Shown one piece after another: positions 32,046 to 41,457 of a stretch of DNA of 64,000 bases. The position numbers and the translations under genes were made by a program. The notes beneath the pieces were generated by a model, which ran no database searches, was not told the DNA's origin, and saw only the letters and a program-made list of their open reading frames with translations. Within the stretch, counting starts at the first letter, position 1, and each line of letters begins with the position of its first letter. The stretch covers positions 587,501 to 651,500 of the forward strand of contig NZ_JAJJMP010000001.1 of the NCBI RefSeq assembly GCF_020905415.1, written 5' to 3'. The stretch comes from Myroides oncorhynchi (GTDB lineage: Bacteria > Bacteroidota > Bacteroidia > Flavobacteriales > Flavobacteriaceae).

Positions 32046-32080
32046 ACTAAGTATTAAGACCTATCATCTTAATACTTAGT
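32046..32080 (-). promoter_or_regulatory. Hairpin in the rpsJ-rplC gap, candidate L3/L4 leader element
   Basis: Perfect 13-bp inverted repeat ACTAAGTATTAAG/CTTAATACTTAGT with a 9-base loop, about 45 bases before the rplC start. No T tract follows directly, so it is not a plain terminator; an mRNA processing site or protein-binding leader is more likely. A further AT-only stretch separates it from the ATG. Confidence 0.5.
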
Positions 32081-32109
32081 TATAGATTTTACTTGTTATC
32101 GTGTAATTA

Positions 32110-32415
32110 TCACACTTTGATTTCTACTTCAACTCCACTAGGTAACTCTAACTTCATTAGAGCATCAATAGTTTTAGAAGATGAAGAATAGATATCTAAC
32201 AATCTTTTGTATGAACTTAATTCAAACTGCTCTCTAGCTTTCTTGTTCACGTGAGGAGAACGAAGAACAGTAAAGATTTTTTTATGAGTAGGTAATGGAA
32301 TAGGTCCTGTTACTACTGCTCCTGTACTTTTTACAGTTTTTACGATTTTCTCAGCTGATTTATCAACCAACATATGATCGTAAGATTTTAATTTTATTCT
32401 GATTTTTTGACTCAT
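32110..32415 (-). CDS. rpsJ: 30S ribosomal protein S10
   Basis: uS10 of the 30S head, also the NusE antitermination factor. 101 residues: [40 protein letters not shown] and a C-terminal [11 protein letters not shown]. It follows fusA directly by 12 bp; no tuf gene lies between as in E. coli. Confidence 0.98.
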   Translation of the reverse strand: MSQKIRIKLKSYDHMLVDKSAEKIVKTVKSTGAVVTGPIPLPTHKKIFTVLRSPHVNKKAREQFELSSYKRLLDIYSSSSKTIDALMKLELPSGVEVEIKV

Positions 32416-32427
32416 TTTACTCTAAAA

Positions 32428-34563
32428 TTAAGCGTTTCCTTTTGCTTTAGTGATTACTGCCTCTGAAATGTTTGATGGTGTTTCAGAGTAGTGAGAGAAC
32501 TCCATTGTAGAAGTAGCTCTACCAGATGATAATGTTCTTAATGTAGTTACATAACCAAACATCTCTGATAATGGAACTGAAGCCTTAACAACTTTAGCAC
32601 CATTTCTATCATCCATACTGTTGATTTGTCCACGACGACGGTTCAAATCCCCAACGATATCACCCATATTTTCTTCAGGAGTCAATACTTCTAACTTCAT
32701 GATAGGCTCTAAAATGATCGCTCCAGCAGCTTTAGCAGCAGCTTTATATCCCATTTTAGCTGCTAATTCGAATGATAATGCATCCGAGTCAACCGCGTGG
32801 TAAGAACCATCAGTTAAAGTTACTTTCATTGAATCCATTTCGAATCCAGCTAAAGGCCCTTGTTTCATCGCCTCTCTAAATCCTTTCTCTACAGAAGGGA
32901 TATATTCTTTAGGAACGTTACCACCTTTAACTTCATTTACGAACTGTAATCCAACGAATGGTTTTCCATCAACGTCATCAGCAGGCCCCATTTTGAATAC
33001 AATATCAGCAAATTTACCACGTCCACCAGATTGCTTTTTATAAGCTTCTCTATGTTGTGCATCGCGTGTAAGAGCTTCTTTGTACTCAACTTGTGGTTCT
33101 CCTTGATTAACTTCAACTTTAAACTCACGTCTCATACGGTCGATTAATACATCTAGGTGTAACTCTCCCATTCCAGAGATTACAGTTTGTCCAGACGCTT
33201 TGTCAGTCTTAACTGTAAAAGTTGGATCCTCCTCAGCTAATTTAGCTAAAGCAGTACCCATTTTATCCATATCCGCTTTTGTTTTTGGTTCAATAGCGAT
33301 ACCGATAACTGGATCAGGGAACACCATACTTTCTAATACGATAGGATTTTTTTCATCACATAAAGTATCTCCAGTTTTAATATCCTTAAATCCAACAGCA
33401 GCTCCAATATCTCCAGCCTCAATATATTCAACTGGATTTTGCTTGTTAGCATGCATTTGGTAGATACGAGAAATACGCTCTTTATTTCCAGAACGAGTAT
33501 TTAACACATAAGAACCAGCATCTAAGTGTCCAGAGTAAGCTCTAAAGAAAGCTAAACGACCTACGAATGGGTCAGTAGCAATTTTAAACGCTAACGCAGC
33601 GAACGGCTCAGTAACTGATGGCTTACGAATAATTGGCTCTTCAGTATCAGGATCTGTTCCTTCGATAGCTTCCTTATCCATTGGAGAAGGTAAGTAACGA
33701 CATACAGCGTCTAACATAAACTGAACACCTTTATTTTTGAATGAAGATCCACAAGTCATAGGAATGATACTCATATCAAGAGTAGCGGCACGTAAAGCAA
33801 CGTGAATTTCATCCTCTGTGATTGAATTCTCATCTTCCATATATTTCTCAAGAAGATTCTCATCATAAGCAGCAATCTCTTCGATTAACTGACCTCTGTA
33901 TTGTTTTACTTCAGCCAACATATCTTCTGGGATAGCAACCACATCAAAAGTAGAACCATGATTCTCATCATGCCATACAATTGCACGGTTTTTAACTAAG
34001 TCAACGATACCTCTGAAATCTGCTTCATCACCAATAGGTAAAACGATTGGCACTGCATTTGATTTCAACATATCTTTTACTTGCTGACATACCATTAAGA
34101 AGTTAGATCCTTGACGGTCCATCTTATTAACGAATCCCATACGTGGAACTTTATAGTTATCAGCTAATCTCCAGTTAGTCTCAGACTGAGGCTCAACACC
34201 ATCAACTGCACTAAATAAGAATACTAATCCATCTAATACACGTAAAGAACGGTTTACCTCTACAGTAAAGTCAACGTGTCCAGGAGTATCAATAATATTG
34301 AAGTGGTACTCCATAGACTCAGGTATTACAGCTCCTTGAGTTGTTGGAAAATTCCAAGTACAAGTAGTAGCTGCTGATGTAATAGTAATCCCTCTTTCAG
34401 CCTCTTGCTCCATCCAGTCCATAGTAGAAGATCCTTCGTGAGTCTCTCCCATTTTATGGTTTTTACCAGTGTAGAACAAAATACGTTCAGTAGTTGTAGT
34501 CTTACCAGCATCGATGTGTGCAGCGATACCAATGTTTCTTGTATATTTTAAATCTCTTGCCAT
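32428..34563 (-). CDS. fusA: Elongation factor G
   Basis: GTPase that drives translocation on the ribosome. 711 residues, full length: G1 [20 protein letters not shown] near 12, switch [19 protein letters not shown] near 91, NKMD near 145, then domains II-V with [19 protein letters not shown] and domain [13 protein letters not shown] sequence. Cotranscribed with rpsG and rpsJ. Its sequence looks like a translation EF-G rather than the EF-G2 paralogue. Confidence 0.97.
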   Translation of the reverse strand: MARDLKYTRNIGIAAHIDAGKTTTTERILFYTGKNHKMGETHEGSSTMDWMEQEAERGITITSAATTCTWNFPTTQGAVIPESMEYHFNIIDTPGHVDFTVEVNRSLRVLDGLVFLFSAVDGVEPQSETNWRLADNYKVPRMGFVNKMDRQGSNFLMVCQQVKDMLKSNAVPIVLPIGDEADFRGIVDLVKNRAIVWHDENHGSTFDVVAIPEDMLAEVKQYRGQLIEEIAAYDENLLEKYMEDENSITEDEIHVALRAATLDMSIIPMTCGSSFKNKGVQFMLDAVCRYLPSPMDKEAIEGTDPDTEEPIIRKPSVTEPFAALAFKIATDPFVGRLAFFRAYSGHLDAGSYVLNTRSGNKERISRIYQMHANKQNPVEYIEAGDIGAAVGFKDIKTGDTLCDEKNPIVLESMVFPDPVIGIAIEPKTKADMDKMGTALAKLAEEDPTFTVKTDKASGQTVISGMGELHLDVLIDRMRREFKVEVNQGEPQVEYKEALTRDAQHREAYKKQSGGRGKFADIVFKMGPADDVDGKPFVGLQFVNEVKGGNVPKEYIPSVEKGFREAMKQGPLAGFEMDSMKVTLTDGSYHAVDSDALSFELAAKMGYKAAAKAAGAIILEPIMKLEVLTPEENMGDIVGDLNRRRGQINSMDDRNGAKVVKASVPLSEMFGYVTTLRTLSSGRATSTMEFSHYSETPSNISEAVITKAKGNA

Positions 34564-34584
34564 TGTATATAGTTTCTGTATGGA

Positions 34585-35061
34585 TTAAAATCTAAAGTGA
34601 GAGAATGCTTTATTAGCTTCAGCCATTTTATGAGTATCCATTCTCTTTTTAACAGCAGCTCCTTCTTCTTTAGCAGCAGCTAAGATTTCAGACGCTAATT
34701 TACCAGCCATAGATTTCTCATTTCTTCTTCTAGCATACAAAATCATCCATTTCATCGCCATAGAGATTTTTCTATCTGGACGAATTTGCATTGGAATTTG
34801 GAATGTAGCACCTCCAACACGACGAGAACGAACCTCTACGTGCGGCATAACGTTAGTCAATGCTTCTTTCCATACTTCTAATGAAGATTTTTCTTCATCT
34901 TGTTTTTTCTCTTCAACGATTGCTAAAGCATCATAAAATACTTTAAAAGCCGTTGACTTCTTACCGTCCCACATTAAGTTGTTCACAAAACGCGTCACTA
35001 ATTGATCATTAAATTTTGGATCTGGTAAAAGAGGTCTCTTTTTCGCCTGTCTTTTTCTCAT
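34585..35061 (-). CDS. rpsG: 30S ribosomal protein S7
   Basis: uS7, nucleates the 30S head and contacts E-site mRNA. 158 residues: [39 protein letters not shown] and the C-terminal [15 protein letters not shown]. 25 bp after rpsL. Confidence 0.98.
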   Translation of the reverse strand: MRKRQAKKRPLLPDPKFNDQLVTRFVNNLMWDGKKSTAFKVFYDALAIVEEKKQDEEKSSLEVWKEALTNVMPHVEVRSRRVGGATFQIPMQIRPDRKISMAMKWMILYARRRNEKSMAGKLASEILAAAKEEGAAVKKRMDTHKMAEANKAFSHFRF

Positions 35062-35086
35062 GTCTTCTTCTTAAACGTTTAAACGA

Positions 35087-35467
35087 TTATTTTTTGTCTT
35101 TAGGACGTTTTGCTCCGTATTTAGATCTTCTTTGAGTTCTACCGCTTACTCCAGCAGTATCCAAAGCACCACGTACAATGTGGTATCTAACACCTGGCAA
35201 ATCTTTTACCCTTCCACCTCTAACTAATACTATCGAGTGCTCTTGTAAATTGTGTCCTTCACCTGGGATGTATGCGTTTACTTCATTACCATTTGTTAAA
35301 CGTACCCTTGCAACTTTACGCATTGCAGAGTTAGGTTTTTTAGGTGTAGTAGTATAAACACGCGTACAAACCCCTCTTCTTTGAGGACAAGAATCCAAAG
35401 CAACCGATTTACTCTTCTTAGTCAATTGGGTTCTCCCTGTTCTTACTAATTGTTGAATTGTTGGCAT
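35087..35467 (-). CDS. rpsL: 30S ribosomal protein S12
   Basis: uS12, decoding-centre protein and the site of streptomycin resistance mutations. 126 residues: [20 protein letters not shown], the [18 protein letters not shown] loop with the wild-type Lys (TPKKPNS), and [20 protein letters not shown] with the second conserved Lys region. First gene of the ribosomal block; promoter at 35521-35551. Confidence 0.98.
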   Translation of the reverse strand: MPTIQQLVRTGRTQLTKKSKSVALDSCPQRRGVCTRVYTTTPKKPNSAMRKVARVRLTNGNEVNAYIPGEGHNLQEHSIVLVRGGRVKDLPGVRYHIVRGALDTAGVSGRTQRRSKYGAKRPKDKK

Positions 35468-35520
35468 AATGTTTATTAATAATTTCTACAATATATTATT
35501 CCGCACTATATACGGGGTTG

Positions 35521-35551
35521 CAAATGTATAACTATTTTTCAATTATTCAAA
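35521..35551 (-). promoter_or_regulatory. Promoter of the str-S10-spc-alpha superoperon
   Basis: Minus-strand -7 box TACATTTG (35521-35528) and -33 box TTTG (35548-35551) with 19-bp spacing, a full match to the Bacteroidota consensus and the same spacing as two rRNA promoters. The leader to rpsL would be about 45 bases. Confidence 0.82.
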
Positions 35552-36111
35552 TCACAAAGCATTAATTTTCAACATAATTAATTTTTTAAATCCAAAATAC
35601 TACTCACAATAACTTTTTCTTTCCTTTTCAACTATTTCAAAAAAGTTATCAACAATTATATTTAATATCCATTGCTAATTATGCAGTATTAAACACCTAT
35701 CTATCAAACAATAATAACACCAAAAAAGCTAAATATCACTTATCTCTAATAAAGCACCCTATTCTTTACTGTCAAAAATAAGTTTTCACACCCATTACAA
35801 AACTATTCTGTGATCCCAAATTACTTATCCGCTCGTAATTCACTGCGCTTTTCGATTTTTTAATTCCACTATGAACAAATTAATTCCTTAACAACCTCAC
35901 TAAAAGAAGATGGAACAAACAGCAAATAGCATATGAGTTCAATTTAATAGGATAGTGATACCTATATGATAGGCAGGTGATAGGCTATTTTATAGTACTT
36001 TTAAGCCGAGCACATGCCTATCACATACCGACCACCAGCCGACCACCCCTTCTTCAACAGCCTAAAAAAGACATCTTTATGCATTTCTCTTATGTATCAA
36101 ATCCGCTAATA
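35552..36111. other. Intergenic stretch upstream of the ribosomal block
   Basis: AT-rich; no gene seen on either strand. It contains a 9-bp inverted repeat GTGATAGGC (35977-35985) and GCCTATCAC (36016-36024), and a short direct repeat CCGACCACC near 36028-36047. A CCTTCTTCAACAGCCT stretch at 36048 resembles the tail beside the 57-bp repeats. Confidence 0.5.
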
Positions 36112-36247
36112 ACGTAGAGACGGGAATGATTTGTACTAAACAGAGTAAGGTCAGTGATTAAAACACACTCTACTGTGCTGTCACACCAAACAGAAGAAAT
36201 GTAAAGTAGAATTGATTTGTTGTAAATAATAGTTGTTAATTTAAGGT
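36112..36247 (+). repeat. Dispersed intergenic repeat of about 135 bp, copy A
   Basis: Aligns with 57559-57694 in the same orientation, roughly 65-70% identical by eye. Conserved blocks are ACAGAGTAA, TCAGT with ATTAAA, CACACT, AAGTAGAATT and a final ATAAGGT/TTAAGGT. Both copies are noncoding. The central part is palindromic in copy B (CACACTGTAGTGTG). Possibly a short non-autonomous element or structured RNA. Confidence 0.6.
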
Positions 36248-36338
36248 TACACAATTACTTTTAGAAAGTATATTAAAAGACCACAACACTATTATGGTCT
36301 TTATTATAGCACAGACCATACTTCATAAACATTATAAA

Positions 36339-36443
36339 CCTACCTACGACAAGCCTACCTACGACAAGCCTACCTACGACAAGCCTACCTACGACAAGCC
36401 TACCTACGACAAGCCTACCTACGACAAGCCTACCTACATTAAG
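36339..36443 (+). repeat. Tandem repeat of a 15-bp unit, seven copies
   Basis: Unit CCTACCTACGACAAG occurs six times perfectly (36339-36428), then once with three changes near the end (36429-36443). The 15-bp period keeps a plus-strand frame of 65 codons open (36294-36491), reading as PTYDK repeats, but with no homology or start context that I can support. A 6-bp inverted repeat AGACCA/TGGTCT lies just upstream (36279-36301). Confidence 0.93.
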
Positions 36444-36616
36444 CATCCCTTAGAACTACATACTTCGTATAACACTGTAGCCTGCACATGAACTCATAGG
36501 TACTGTTTACTAATAAATAAGAGTACTTACCTTAATATAACATACCAAAAACTCAGTGATAATAAACACCAACAAAATATACATACTAATTTTAAACGCT
36601 CTCCACTACATTAATC

Positions 36617-36658
36617 TATCTTTGCGCGTTTTTTAGAAATATATTATAACTAACTTTG
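36617..36658 (+). promoter_or_regulatory. Candidate promoter(s) of rlmB
   Basis: Two plus-strand TANNTTTG boxes: TATCTTTG (36617-36624) and TAACTTTG (36651-36658). The first would give a leader of about 32 bases. The second would start transcription at or next to the ATG, giving a leaderless mRNA. Neither has a perfect TTTG at -33. Confidence 0.45.
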
Positions 36659-36662
36659 CCCC

Positions 36663-37397
36663 ATGGAACAGGACAATCAAATATTTGGTATTCGCGCGAT
36701 AATCGAAGCCGTAGAAGCAGGAAAAGATATTGATAAAGTATTCATTCAGAAAGATGCTTCTGGAGACTTAATGAATTCTTTATTAAAGAGCTTAAAAAAG
36801 AACAACATTAACTTTTCGTACGTGCCTATCGAAAAGCTTAATAAACTTACAAACAAGAACCACCAAGGTGCTGTGGCTAATATCTCTCCTATCTCTTTTG
36901 TTTCTTTAGAGACATTAGTAGAAGGTGTATTAGAAGCTAAAGAGAAACCTCTATTCGTTATTCTTGATCAGATATCAGATGCACGTAACTTCGGAGCTAT
37001 CATACGTACTGCGGTATGCTGTGGTGCTGATGGTATCATTGTTTCTAAGAATGGTGCAGCTCCTGTAAATGGAGATACAGTTAAAACATCGGCTGGTGCT
37101 GTATTTAATATTCCTATCTGTAAAGTAGATCATATTAAAGATGCTGTATTCTATCTTCAAGGATCTGGTGTAATCACTCTAGGTGCGACAGAGAAAGCAG
37201 AAAAAGAAATATATGATGCAGAACTTAATGTACCTTTAGCTATCATTATGGGTAGTGAAGATAAAGGGATTAATCCATCTGTATTAAAGATTATCGATGA
37301 GAAAGCTAAGCTACCTATGTTTGGAGGGATTGAATCTCTAAATGTATCTGTTGCTTGTGGAGCTTTCTTATATGAAGCTATCCGTCAACGAAGATAA
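36663..37397 (+). CDS. rlmB: 23S rRNA (guanosine-2'-O-)-methyltransferase RlmB
   Basis: SPOUT-class methyltransferase acting on the peptidyl-transferase region (G2251 in E. coli numbering). 244 residues: N-terminal L30e-like substrate-binding domain beginning IFGIRAIIEAVEAGKDIDKV, then the trefoil-knot domain with motif LDQISDARNFGAIIRTA near 103, IIMGSEDKGINPSVLKIIDE near 194 and LPMFGGIESLNVSVACG near 217. Followed after 5 bp by an unknown gene, likely co-transcribed. Confidence 0.93.
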   Translation: MEQDNQIFGIRAIIEAVEAGKDIDKVFIQKDASGDLMNSLLKSLKKNNINFSYVPIEKLNKLTNKNHQGAVANISPISFVSLETLVEGVLEAKEKPLFVILDQISDARNFGAIIRTAVCCGADGIIVSKNGAAPVNGDTVKTSAGAVFNIPICKVDHIKDAVFYLQGSGVITLGATEKAEKEIYDAELNVPLAIIMGSEDKGINPSVLKIIDEKAKLPMFGGIESLNVSVACGAFLYEAIRQRR

Positions 37398-37402
37398 TCA
37401 TC

Positions 37403-38452
37403 ATGGAAAAAGACACTAAGAGACAACAAAAAAAACCGAGCTACCCTGTTTCGGTAGAACTAGCAAATTACCTTGATAAATATAAACGTGTAACGAAGAC
37501 GAGTATATTATATGAAGATTTGCTAAGATTCAGTGGTTGCATTAGTGTCGAAGATAAATGTGGTAATGATACACTATGGTTAAGAGTTTACTATCCCGAA
37601 CATGAATATACAGAGATTGAAGCAAGCCTAACTAAGATATACACCCTACTCCACTCAGATGGAGATGTAGATACCTTACAGCACTTGACAGTTGACTCTA
37701 TCGATTTTTGTTCTTTTGGCAACTCACAACCTTTCCGTGTAAAAGTAAGAAATAAGCTAAATGATATCTATACTAACTTCTATATTAAAAAGGCTGATGC
37801 TTCTCGTATCTATGGTTTAGAATTAGAAGAAATGTTATCTCCTTATACGATGAATTACATTGTACATAAGGATACATTAATAGAAGAACATATCATGGGA
37901 ATTCCTGGTGACGTTTTTATCAAAGAGCACCTCGCTATATGCAGTGAACTAGAGAAATCTCAAATAGCTAAAGAATATGTCAAGTTCAATGAACGTTGTT
38001 TAATCGGACTTTTAGGTGATATGCGCTCTTATAACTATGTGATTATTCCTACACATGATTTTGACCATGTCGTATATCGCATACGTCCTATTGACTTTGA
38101 TCAGCAGTGCTATGAAGGTAACCTAAAGTTTTACCTACCACAGTTCTTCAAAGAGAACAGCACTATCGTTCAACTTGTCTTAGAGAAGTTTAAAGATACT
38201 TCGATAGAACAATATCGAAAAGAGATTCGCTCTGTATTAGTTAGAAGAGTACTTAGCAACAAGGAACGTCTAGACGATCTTCTTAATGTCATGAAGCATG
38301 ACACCATTGCTCCTCAAGAGCATATAGATCAACTCAAAACAGACTTATATGAGTATGTACATGAGAAATCGTTCAAGTACTGTAGCACTATGGGAGAAGT
38401 CCTAGAAACAGCTATTGAATTTACAATCAAAAACTATAAAAGCACCTTCTAA
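37403..38452 (+). CDS. Conserved-type hypothetical protein with kinase-like motif
   Basis: 349 residues, no signal peptide or membrane segment. I cannot assign a family. The centre has YNYVIIPTHDFDHVVYRIRP followed by IDFDQQ near 215-240. The IRPIDFDQQ stretch resembles the metal-binding Asp segment of protein- or aminoglycoside-kinase-like folds (HIDFD type), but no nucleotide-binding loop is evident. The C-terminal third is helical and charged. Co-directional with rlmB, 5 bp apart; a link to rRNA modification is only suggested by position. Its stop lies in a bidirectional terminator. Confidence 0.7.
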   Translation: MEKDTKRQQKKPSYPVSVELANYLDKYKRVTKTSILYEDLLRFSGCISVEDKCGNDTLWLRVYYPEHEYTEIEASLTKIYTLLHSDGDVDTLQHLTVDSIDFCSFGNSQPFRVKVRNKLNDIYTNFYIKKADASRIYGLELEEMLSPYTMNYIVHKDTLIEEHIMGIPGDVFIKEHLAICSELEKSQIAKEYVKFNERCLIGLLGDMRSYNYVIIPTHDFDHVVYRIRPIDFDQQCYEGNLKFYLPQFFKENSTIVQLVLEKFKDTSIEQYRKEIRSVLVRRVLSNKERLDDLLNVMKHDTIAPQEHIDQLKTDLYEYVHEKSFKYCSTMGEVLETAIEFTIKNYKSTF

Positions 38453-38468
38453 GGTGCTTTTATAGTTT
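38431..38468. terminator. Bidirectional terminator with both stop codons in the stem
   Basis: Perfect 18-bp inverted repeat AAACTATAAAAGCACCTT/AAGGTGCTTTTATAGTTT with a 2-base gap. It ends both the 349-residue gene (plus) and the rhomboid gene (minus). The plus stop falls at the loop and the minus stop (38467-38469) at the stem base. Confidence 0.88.
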
Positions 38469-39216
38469 ATACTCTATCCACACTATAATAACTTACTAAG
38501 ACAGGTAATGTCTTTCTATAAGGATCTTTATCTATTACAACTTTTGGAATAATAATAAAGTTGCCGCTCTCATCAAAGCATTTCATAAAAGGATCTGACT
38601 GCGGATCAAAGTTCGGGTCTTGCCAAGCGTACTTATACCCTTTCTCAATGTGGTCCGGAGATGACACTAAAAAACTCAACAATAACCCTGTAACAAATCC
38701 ACTCAGATGACCTTCCCATGAGATACCCTCTTCTATATCAGGAAACATATACCAAATCGTACTTCCGTATAAGATAACTATTAATAGAGATAAAGCCATT
38801 AATCTGTAATATCGCGTCTGCACTCCCTTAAAGAACATAAAGCTCACTAATACATATACTAATCCACTTGCTCCTATATGATAACTGTCTCTACCTATAA
38901 TCCAAGTTCCTAATCCTGATAATAATAATCCAAAGACCAAAACGACTAATGCTTGTTTCTTATAGAAATATTGCAACATCAATAGCAAAACAAACAAAGC
39001 AACTGAATTATTATACAAATGCTTTAGTCCTCCATGTATAAAAGGACTAAAAAAAATCCCTTTCAATCCTGTTATTGTTCTAGGTCGTACACCATACTCA
39101 TGTAACTCATAATAGTTATTCCAATCTACCCAATATACCCCCCATATCAATACAATAAAGAATATTGGCAACAATAGTAGGTTAATAGATAAAGGAGGTA
39201 ATTTTTCTTTACTCAT
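38467..39216 (-). CDS. Rhomboid family intramembrane serine protease
   Basis: Cleaves substrates within the membrane. 249 residues with six hydrophobic helices up to about residue 190. Catalytic Ser is in HIGASGLVYVLVSFMF near 120 (GASG motif) and the catalytic His in WEGHLSGFVTGLLLSF near 170; HGGLKHLYNNSVALF near 60 carries the conserved His/Asn stabilising pair. A soluble tail of about 60 residues follows. Convergent with the 349-residue gene, divergent from rarA. Confidence 0.9.
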   Translation of the reverse strand: MSKEKLPPLSINLLLLPIFFIVLIWGVYWVDWNNYYELHEYGVRPRTITGLKGIFFSPFIHGGLKHLYNNSVALFVLLLMLQYFYKKQALVVLVFGLLLSGLGTWIIGRDSYHIGASGLVYVLVSFMFFKGVQTRYYRLMALSLLIVILYGSTIWYMFPDIEEGISWEGHLSGFVTGLLLSFLVSSPDHIEKGYKYAWQDPNFDPQSDPFMKCFDESGNFIIIPKVVIDKDPYRKTLPVLVSYYSVDRV

Positions 39217-39394
39217 AATTAAATTCCTTTACTACTATAAATATACTGTATTTTGCTGTTGATTGTTTTTCCATTCACATCATTTTAGCATATCCACATT
39301 CGAATACCACCTATCTTATTACATAGAAGAAGTAGAAAAACATTATATTGTAAAAAAGAGATTGTATTTTTGTAAGAGACATTTAATTACCATT

Positions 39395-40672
39395 ATGGAA
39401 GCACCTTTAGCAGAACGCGTACGCCCTCAAACATTAAGTGATTATGTAAGCCAAGATCACTTAGTCGGAGAGAACGGAATATTAACCAATCAATTAAAAA
39501 TAGGATTTATTCCTTCATTAATTTTTTGGGGACCTCCTGGCACTGGTAAAACCACCTTAGCAGAGATCATAGCTAAGGAAAGTGAACGACCATTCTATGT
39601 ATTAAGTGCGATTAACTCAGGTGTAAAAGATATCCGAGAAGTCATAGAGAAAGCAAAGTCTAGTGGTGGATTATTCACTCCGAGAAACCCTATCTTATTC
39701 ATTGATGAGATACATCGCTTTAGCAAATCTCAACAAGATTCACTTCTCGCTGCTGTTGAACGTGGATGGGTAACTCTTATAGGTGCCACAACAGAAAACC
39801 CTAGTTTCGAAGTTATACCTGCTCTACTATCAAGATGTCAAGTCTATACATTAAATGCCTTCACCAAGGATGATTTAAAACTATTACTAGATCGTGCGAT
39901 TAGTAAAGATTCTCTATTAAAGAAAAAGAAAATCACGCTATCCGAAACAGAAGCACTATTTCGAATGTCTGGAGGAGACGGACGTAAACTATTGAATACT
40001 TTTGAGCTTATTGTTAACTCAACCAATGAGGATGAAATAATCATCACTAATGACAAGGTAATGCAGATCGTTCAGAAAAACACTGTACTATACGATAAGA
40101 CTGGTGAGCAACACTATGATATTGTTTCTGCTTTTATTAAGGCAATCAGAGGGAGTGATCCTAATGGAGCAGTCTATTGGCTAGCTAGAATGATAGAAGG
40201 TGGTGAAGATGTTAAGTTTATCGCTCGTAGATTACTTATCTCGGCATCAGAGGATATCGGTAATGCTAATCCAACTGCTTTAATTATGGCAAACAATACC
40301 TTTCAGGCAGTATCTTTTATTGGATATCCTGAAAGCAGAATACTGCTTAGTCAATGTGCTATCTATTTAGCGACTTCTCCTAAGAGTAACTCTACCTATT
40401 TAGCCATAGGTCAAGCTCAGCAATTAGTAAAGCAGACAGGAGATCTACCTGTACCTATCCATCTTAGAAATGCACCAACTAAACTAATGAAAGAACTAGG
40501 TTATGGAGAAGAATACCTATACTCTCATGACTATGCAAACAACTTCGTAGAACAAGAGTTTTTACCTGATGAGATACAAGGTACAGTTCTCTATGAACCT
40601 GGCACTAATAGTAGAGAGAATGGTACTCGAGAATTTCTTCGCAACAGATGGCAGTTTAAATACAACTATTAA
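39395..40672 (+). CDS. rarA: Replication-associated recombination ATPase RarA/MgsA
   Basis: AAA+ clamp-loader-like ATPase acting at stalled forks. 425 residues from the ATG giving [18 protein letters not shown], which matches the family N-terminus. An in-frame ATG at 39263 would add 44 non-family residues, and a TATTTTTG -7 box at 39365-39372 lies between the two, supporting the shorter form. Walker [14 protein letters not shown], Walker [20 protein letters not shown], arginine-finger region [20 protein letters not shown], and C-terminal tetramerisation domain with [15 protein letters not shown]. Confidence 0.94.
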   Translation: MEAPLAERVRPQTLSDYVSQDHLVGENGILTNQLKIGFIPSLIFWGPPGTGKTTLAEIIAKESERPFYVLSAINSGVKDIREVIEKAKSSGGLFTPRNPILFIDEIHRFSKSQQDSLLAAVERGWVTLIGATTENPSFEVIPALLSRCQVYTLNAFTKDDLKLLLDRAISKDSLLKKKKITLSETEALFRMSGGDGRKLLNTFELIVNSTNEDEIIITNDKVMQIVQKNTVLYDKTGEQHYDIVSAFIKAIRGSDPNGAVYWLARMIEGGEDVKFIARRLLISASEDIGNANPTALIMANNTFQAVSFIGYPESRILLSQCAIYLATSPKSNSTYLAIGQAQQLVKQTGDLPVPIHLRNAPTKLMKELGYGEEYLYSHDYANNFVEQEFLPDEIQGTVLYEPGTNSRENGTREFLRNRWQFKYNY

Positions 40673-40690
40673 TATAGTCCGACATAAATC

Positions 40691-40716
40691 AAAAAGACCT
40701 GCTATAGCAGGTCTTT
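40691..40716. terminator. Bidirectional terminator, rarA/yjjG
   Basis: Palindrome AAAAGACCTGCTA/TAGCAGGTCTTTT between convergent genes, with A and T runs on either side. The yjjG stop codon (40702-40704) lies inside the stem. Confidence 0.87.
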
Positions 40717-41400
40717 TAATTCTATTAGTTTCTGTACGTGATAAATCTGTGGTATTACTTTATCTTTTGATTGACTGTAATAGATAGCATCCATTCCCAC
40801 TCCTAATGCACCTTCTATATCTGCTAGGAAATTATCTCCTATCATTACAGATTCTCCTACTTTTACCTTTGCCTTATCTAAAGCATAGTTAAATATCTCT
40901 GGATTAGGTTTACTCACTCCTGCCATTTCAGAATTAGTCACTGTCTTAAAGTATCCTGATATACCTGAACGATCTAACTTCTTAGTCTGCACTTCATCAA
41001 ATCCATTCGTGATGATATGAAGCTTATACTTCTCTTGCAGGTAATCTAATACTTCTATTGCACCATCAAAAAGGTAATTGTGATTAGGCATTGCTTTTAA
41101 ATAATCATCTCCCATCTTTAACATTTCTTCTGCCGTAGACTGATATCCTAACTTAGCAAATGTATCTCTAATTCTACCGATACGTAATTCTTCTTTTGTA
41201 ACTTGGTTTAAACTATATTGATCCCAATACATATTATTAATTGCAACATAGTGGCTTAAGAATGACTCTGTGCTAAACGGTAATTTCAACTCCTCAATAA
41301 CATCATTAAAAGCTAAAGCAGAATTCTTCTCAAAGTCCCAAAGGGTATGATCTAGATCAAAGAAGATATCTGTCTTACTGGTTAAGCTTTTTACTCCCAT
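40702..41400 (-). CDS. yjjG: YjjG-type HAD nucleotidase
   Basis: HAD-superfamily 5'-nucleotidase of the noncanonical-pyrimidine type, thought to clean the nucleotide pool. 232 residues: motif I DIFFDLDHTLWDFEKNS near 11, motif II HIITNGFDEVQ near 129, motif III Lys in GVSKPNPEIFNYAL near 158, motif IV MIGDNFLADIEGA near 183. The cap is the helical C1 type. Promoter at 41425-41457 lies within the end of radC, so it can be expressed separately. Confidence 0.85.
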   Translation of the reverse strand: MGVKSLTSKTDIFFDLDHTLWDFEKNSALAFNDVIEELKLPFSTESFLSHYVAINNMYWDQYSLNQVTKEELRIGRIRDTFAKLGYQSTAEEMLKMGDDYLKAMPNHNYLFDGAIEVLDYLQEKYKLHIITNGFDEVQTKKLDRSGISGYFKTVTNSEMAGVSKPNPEIFNYALDKAKVKVGESVMIGDNFLADIEGALGVGMDAIYYSQSKDKVIPQIYHVQKLIELKDLL

Positions 41401-41424
41401 TTTTATAATCTTTTATTTGAATAG

Positions 41425-41457
41425 CAAAAGTACTTATAAAATTCCTTCATCAGCAAA
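41425..41457 (-). promoter_or_regulatory. Promoter of yjjG
   Basis: Minus-strand -7 box TACTTTTG (41425-41432) and -33 box TTTG (41454-41457), spacing 21 bp, overlapping the radC 3' end. Leader of about 18 bases. Confidence 0.65.

Noticed and set aside
36339..36443. CRISPR-like array
   Set aside because: Units are directly adjacent with no spacers; it is a plain tandem repeat.
39263..39394. N-terminal extension of rarA by 44 residues
   Set aside because: Not family-like, and a promoter box lies between this ATG and the accepted start.
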